From: Saururus chinensis
Lineage: Eukaryota; Streptophyta; Magnoliopsida; Piperales; Saururaceae
Reading direction: 5' to 3'
DNA length: 64,000 nt
Assembly (NCBI GenBank): GCA_035235625.1
Contig: CP141145.1
Location: 5,022,001-5,086,000 of the forward strand
Part shown: one piece after another, positions 60,921-64,000 of the stretch
Position numbering within the stretch: the stretch's first letter is position 1
Layout of the letters: every line of letters starts with the position of its first letter
Position numbers and translations under genes: made by a program
The notes under the pieces: generated by a model
Databases searched by the model: none
What the model saw: the letters and a program-made list of their open reading frames with translations, nothing else
Told to the model about the DNA's origin: nothing

Positions 60921-61710
60921 GTTACTCCTTAGTAATTATACCATCGTTTAAAATAAATTTGACTGATTATTTGAATATGAAGTTGCTACAAAAATCATGT
61001 AATAGATTCAGAACAAATATTTTTGATTGATTCAAAATCAAAAATCATAAAATCAAAGTTTAGATCAGATCCGACACCACACATACAAAACAAAGTTGCA
61101 AATAAGTCATGAATTACAAATCAGAATATACAAAATCAGAGTCCATCTGGAATCTGACATAGCACATACAAAACAAAACTTCAAATCAATTTTAGTACAA
61201 CTTTTTTATAATAGAATTTTCAAATCATGTTAGATTAAAAATTAGAATTCAAAAAATTAGAGTTGACATTAAATCCAATGTCATTCATAAAGAACAGAAA
61301 GTTTGAATTTAGAATTCGTATTAAATCCACTACCACAGTTGAAACAAAATTTCAAATTAATTCAGATTCAAAATTAGAATTCCTATCAAACCAAGATTCA
61401 AAACATAATTTTTACATAATAACCATTTCAAAACCAAAATTTTTAAAATTGGAGTTTATATCAATCCAGTACAACACAAATAGGATAGAAATTCAAATTT
61501 CACTTCTAATTAAACAAATTTGAATTTATAAATATCAGAGTTAAGAGTAATTTCAAGGCCATACTATCAAAATAGAATTACAAATCAAACCCGATACAAC
61601 TTATTCATAATGAAATTTCTGAATCATTTTTTATCCAAGATTAGTTAAAATTGGAATTCTAATCAAATCACGGTATGTTTTAAATATATTTTCCTCTCGC
61701 ATACAGAGAA
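60921..61710. repeat. AT-rich attcaaaatcaaaat-type low complexity
   Basis: Variants of acaaaacaaarttncaaatnaa and gattcaaaat recur throughout. The frame at 61263-61523 is low-complexity and not supported as a gene. Confidence 0.5.
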
Positions 61711-61724
61711 AAGCTTGGATACCA
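61711..61724 (-). other. Candidate primer-binding site of the split large element
   Basis: On the minus strand tggtatccaagctt shares its first seven bases with the initiator tRNA-Met complement and follows a possible LTR end (ggtggcaca) by two bases. It suggests that 61727 onward is a 5' LTR of a minus-strand element whose 3' LTR starts at 39955. Confidence 0.45.
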
Positions 61725-61726
61725 TT

Positions 61727-61954
61727 TGTGCCACCCTGACCCAGAGCGAGGGGTTAAAAAAAAAAACTGAGTTAAACCAAAATAAAAAAGAGACCAACAA
61801 GGAGCGGCAGACTCTATGTGCGAGAGTAGGCGAAGAACAAAATGTATCCTACCTGGAGACACTTTTCTCTCCATGCACCCATAGGGGACTGATAGAGCTT
61901 TCTCTTACCTAAAAACTATTTTCTCTCTACACACATGTTGGCAACAAACAAACC
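61727..61954 (-). repeat. LTR fragment matching 39955-41010
   Basis: The first 100 bases match 39955-40070. The rest matches the 56-bp-repeat part near 40850-41010, so either this copy lost about 780 bp or the other gained it. It is interrupted at 61955 by a chromovirus LTR. Confidence 0.6.
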
Positions 61955-62334
61955 TGATGTGCCTGATGCAGGCACAATCAATACCTAGGAGTACTACGCA
62001 ATGAAAGGGGAGAAATAGAGAAGAAAAGGGAGAAATTGGAATTCAATACTTTGCATAATTCTGAAAAGAAAGGAGATCGCCCCATATAGGGGACGACCAG
62101 TCCCCTAGGGAGTCATGCCAACCCAACCCAAGGCCGGCCCACTTCCCTAGGGATGCATGCCAGTCAGTGGTTTGTCTAACCTGGACCACTGACTAAACCA
62201 ATCCAAAATACATCTAAATATCCATAATACTAACTATTACAATAGCAAATCATCCAAGTAACTATGGAATAATAAAGTAAAGGCAAAGCACTAATCCTTC
62301 ACTAACTGGTCAAGTTTGGTCATCGTGCACAACA
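61955..62334 (-). repeat. Chromovirus X, 3' LTR
   Basis: 380 bp, from tgatgtgcctgatgcaggca to atcgtgcacaaca on the plus strand (TG...CA on both strands). It aligns with 63257-63597 (gnaggcacaatcnntac, gagtnctacgcantgaaagg, gtgcacaaca). Coding sequence of element X follows on the right, as expected for the 3' LTR of a minus-strand element. Confidence 0.82.
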
Positions 62335-63256
62335 CTCCACCATGCTTCCGCTATTAGCCTTGTCCTCAAGGTGACCAACCAGGAAAATGGGCTAGAAAAT
62401 CATCTTCAGGCATCCACGTGGCATCCTCAAGAGACTAACCTTGCCAAGAAAGCAAGACCTCAGTGATAATACGACCAGAGCGTCAAACCCGACGCTTCTG
62501 CAGGATAGCAGCAGGGGCAGGATCAATGGCCACAACCTGCCCCATCAAGGGAGGAGAATGAGCATCCTGTGCCAAAGCAGCATCACCCACAAAGCGGCGC
62601 AGATGAGGGACATGAAACACCGGATGAACTAAAAAATCAGGAGGAAGAGTCAGGTGGTAGGCCACCGGTCCAACACGCTCCTCAATACCATATGGACCAT
62701 GGAAGCGGGGCACAAGCTTGGAGTGCACTGGCTAAAACAGAGAGGTCTGGCGTTGAGGAAGAACCGAGACATAGACCAAATCACCAAAAGCAAATTCCCG
62801 ATCTGTATGACGACGATCATAAACCTGCTTCATCCGGTTTTGAACAGCCGACAAATTCTCCTTAAGCTGGCGTAAGACCTCATCACGCGTCTACAACATA
62901 TAATCCACCTCGGCAAAGGAAGAGCGACTCGGCACATAAGATAAAATAGTCGGCGGTGGCCGTCCATAAAGCACCTCAAACAGGGTGAAACCAACACGCG
63001 TATGATAGGCCGTATTATAAGACCACTCAGCCCAGGGAAGGAGCTGAAGCCACTGGCGGGGCTGTAGCATGGTGAAGCAGCGGAGGTACTGCTCCAAGCA
63101 ATGGTTAACCACCTTCGTATGGCCATCCGTCTGAGGATGATAAGTAGTGCTCATATGTAAAGAAGATCCCTGCAACATGAAAAACTCCTGCCAGAACTGT
63201 GAGAGAAATACCCGGTCCCGGTCAGAGACAATCATGTGCGGCAAACCATGCAGGCA
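62335..63256 (-). pseudogene. Chromovirus X integrase and chromodomain
   Basis: From 63256 downward: CLHGLPHMIVSDRDRVFLSQ and YHPQTDGHTKVVNHCLEQYL (integrase core), YNTAYHTRVGFTLFEVLYGR, then after a frameshift LVPRFHGPYGIEERVGPVAY and HPVFHVPHLRRFVG. The chromodomain follows (ITEVLLSWQG, stop, SLEDATWMPEDDFLAHFPG). This is Reina-like chromovirus organisation. Where relatives have GQTERVN, this copy has GHTKVVN, so the catalytic Glu is Lys. The upstream part is cut off at 63257 by the LTR of element Y. Confidence 0.85.
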
Positions 63257-63597
63257 TGTTGTGCCCAGTGTAGGCACAATCGGTACACAGGAGTTCTACG
63301 CAGTGAAAGGGAAAGAAGTTGGAAGAAAGGGAAAGGAAGTCTTGAATTTCATTCAACATACCCACAAAAGAGGAAGACAACCCCTTTATGGGGAGTTGCA
63401 CCTCATATTGGGAGTTGCACCCCATATTGGGAATCATGCCACTAGTGGGCCCGGTTCTCCCGTGGTTCACTAGTGCGCCCATTACAAAGCATCCAGAAAT
63501 AATAGTTAACTGCTAATCAGAATGAAAACTAGTCTAATGACATAATTAAAGTACTGAAATAAGGGAAATACTAAGTCTAGTGCACTTGTGCACAACA
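63257..63597 (-). repeat. Chromovirus Y, 3' LTR
   Basis: 341 bp, from tgttgtgcccagtgtaggca to tgtgcacaaca. It lies directly inside the integrase of element X (junction just upstream of CLHGLP). It contains a local duplication, gggagttgcacc twice near 63399-63422. Confidence 0.82.
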
Positions 63598-64000
63598 CTC
63601 ACCATGCTTCCGCACACGCCTTGTCCTCATGGCCACCACGAAGGATACCAGAGCAGAAACTCATCCTTAGACAACCACGTAGCATCCTCAAGTGACTGGC
63701 CCTGCCAAGAGACTAAAACCTCCATGGTAATACGACCTGAATGGCATACACAACGCTTATCAAGCAGCGCTGCAAGAGTGGGGTCAGACGAAGCCACTGG
63801 ACCCATCAAGGGAAGAGGTGGAGCATCCATGCCAGTGAAGGGTCACCAATGCAATGGCGCAGCTGGGAAACATGAAAAACCGGATGGACCATCAAACCCG
63901 AGGGTAGAGTGAGGCGGTAGGCAACCAAAACAATGCACTCTTCAACAACATAGGGGCCATGAAAGCGTGGAGCAACAAGCTTAGAGTGCTCAGGCTGGAA
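63598..64000 (-). pseudogene. Chromovirus Y integrase C-terminus and chromodomain, cut by window edge
   Basis: The chromodomain reads HSGRITMEVLVSWQGQSLED then ATWLSKDEFLLWYPSWWP, with the preceding linker [20 protein letters not shown]. Frames for the upstream integrase tail continue to the window end. It is related to element X but clearly diverged from it. The chromodomain frame has no stop, unlike X, but a frameshift separates the linker from sequence nearer 64000. Confidence 0.78.

Overview
This window looks like repeat-rich nuclear DNA of a flowering plant. It is AT-rich and holds one recognisable host gene, a terpene synthase (TPS) with eight readable exons, plus a damaged nuclear tRNA-Phe. 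Almost everything else is transposable-element sequence: a Mutator-like element with a ULP1-type protease gene, hAT remnants, Ty1/copia and several Ty3/gypsy lineages (Athila-like, chromovirus), often nested. I cannot name the species.

Layout. 1-2286: intergenic DNA with a shortened tRNA-Phe (674-738) and an adjacent 23-bp perfect hairpin. 2287-10578: Mutator-like element (MULE) with very long terminal inverted repeats (over 1 kb), a 9-bp target-site duplication matching at 8 positions, a decayed DUF1985/ULP1 gene, a probable transposase N-terminus and an internal fold-back. 10579-14990: remnants of two Ty3/gypsy elements (gag on +, rearranged pol on -). 15505-16105: hAT transposase pseudogene. 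16850-24050: the TPS gene on +, with C-box, TATA box, eight exons and poly(A) signal. Its first exon is tandemly duplicated. Intron 4 carries a hAT-type MITE and the 3-kb intron 6 holds other insertions. 25034-35250: Ty1/copia element on -, split by a 3.5-kb solo LTR whose flanks rejoin the reading frame. 35251-39954: LTR debris. 39955 to about 61954: non-coding LTR-type repeat block with a 43-bp satellite, into which a 12-kb Athila-like element (46955-59027, -) has inserted. 61955-64000: two related chromoviruses on -, the second nested in the integrase of the first.

Function. Only the TPS gene looks intact: all splice sites are GT/AG, all joins keep frame, and RRX8W, RDR, DDXXD and NSE/DTE motifs are present. 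Starting from the second copy of exon 1 it gives 557 residues, normal for a cytosolic sesquiterpene synthase; including the upstream copy gives 613. All transposon genes carry stops, frameshifts or lost catalytic residues. The most unusual points are the TPS exon-1 duplication, the MULE whose inverted repeats contain the start of its passenger gene and whose interior has a separate fold-back, and a small insertion in the Athila pol bracketed by inverted telomere-like repeats.
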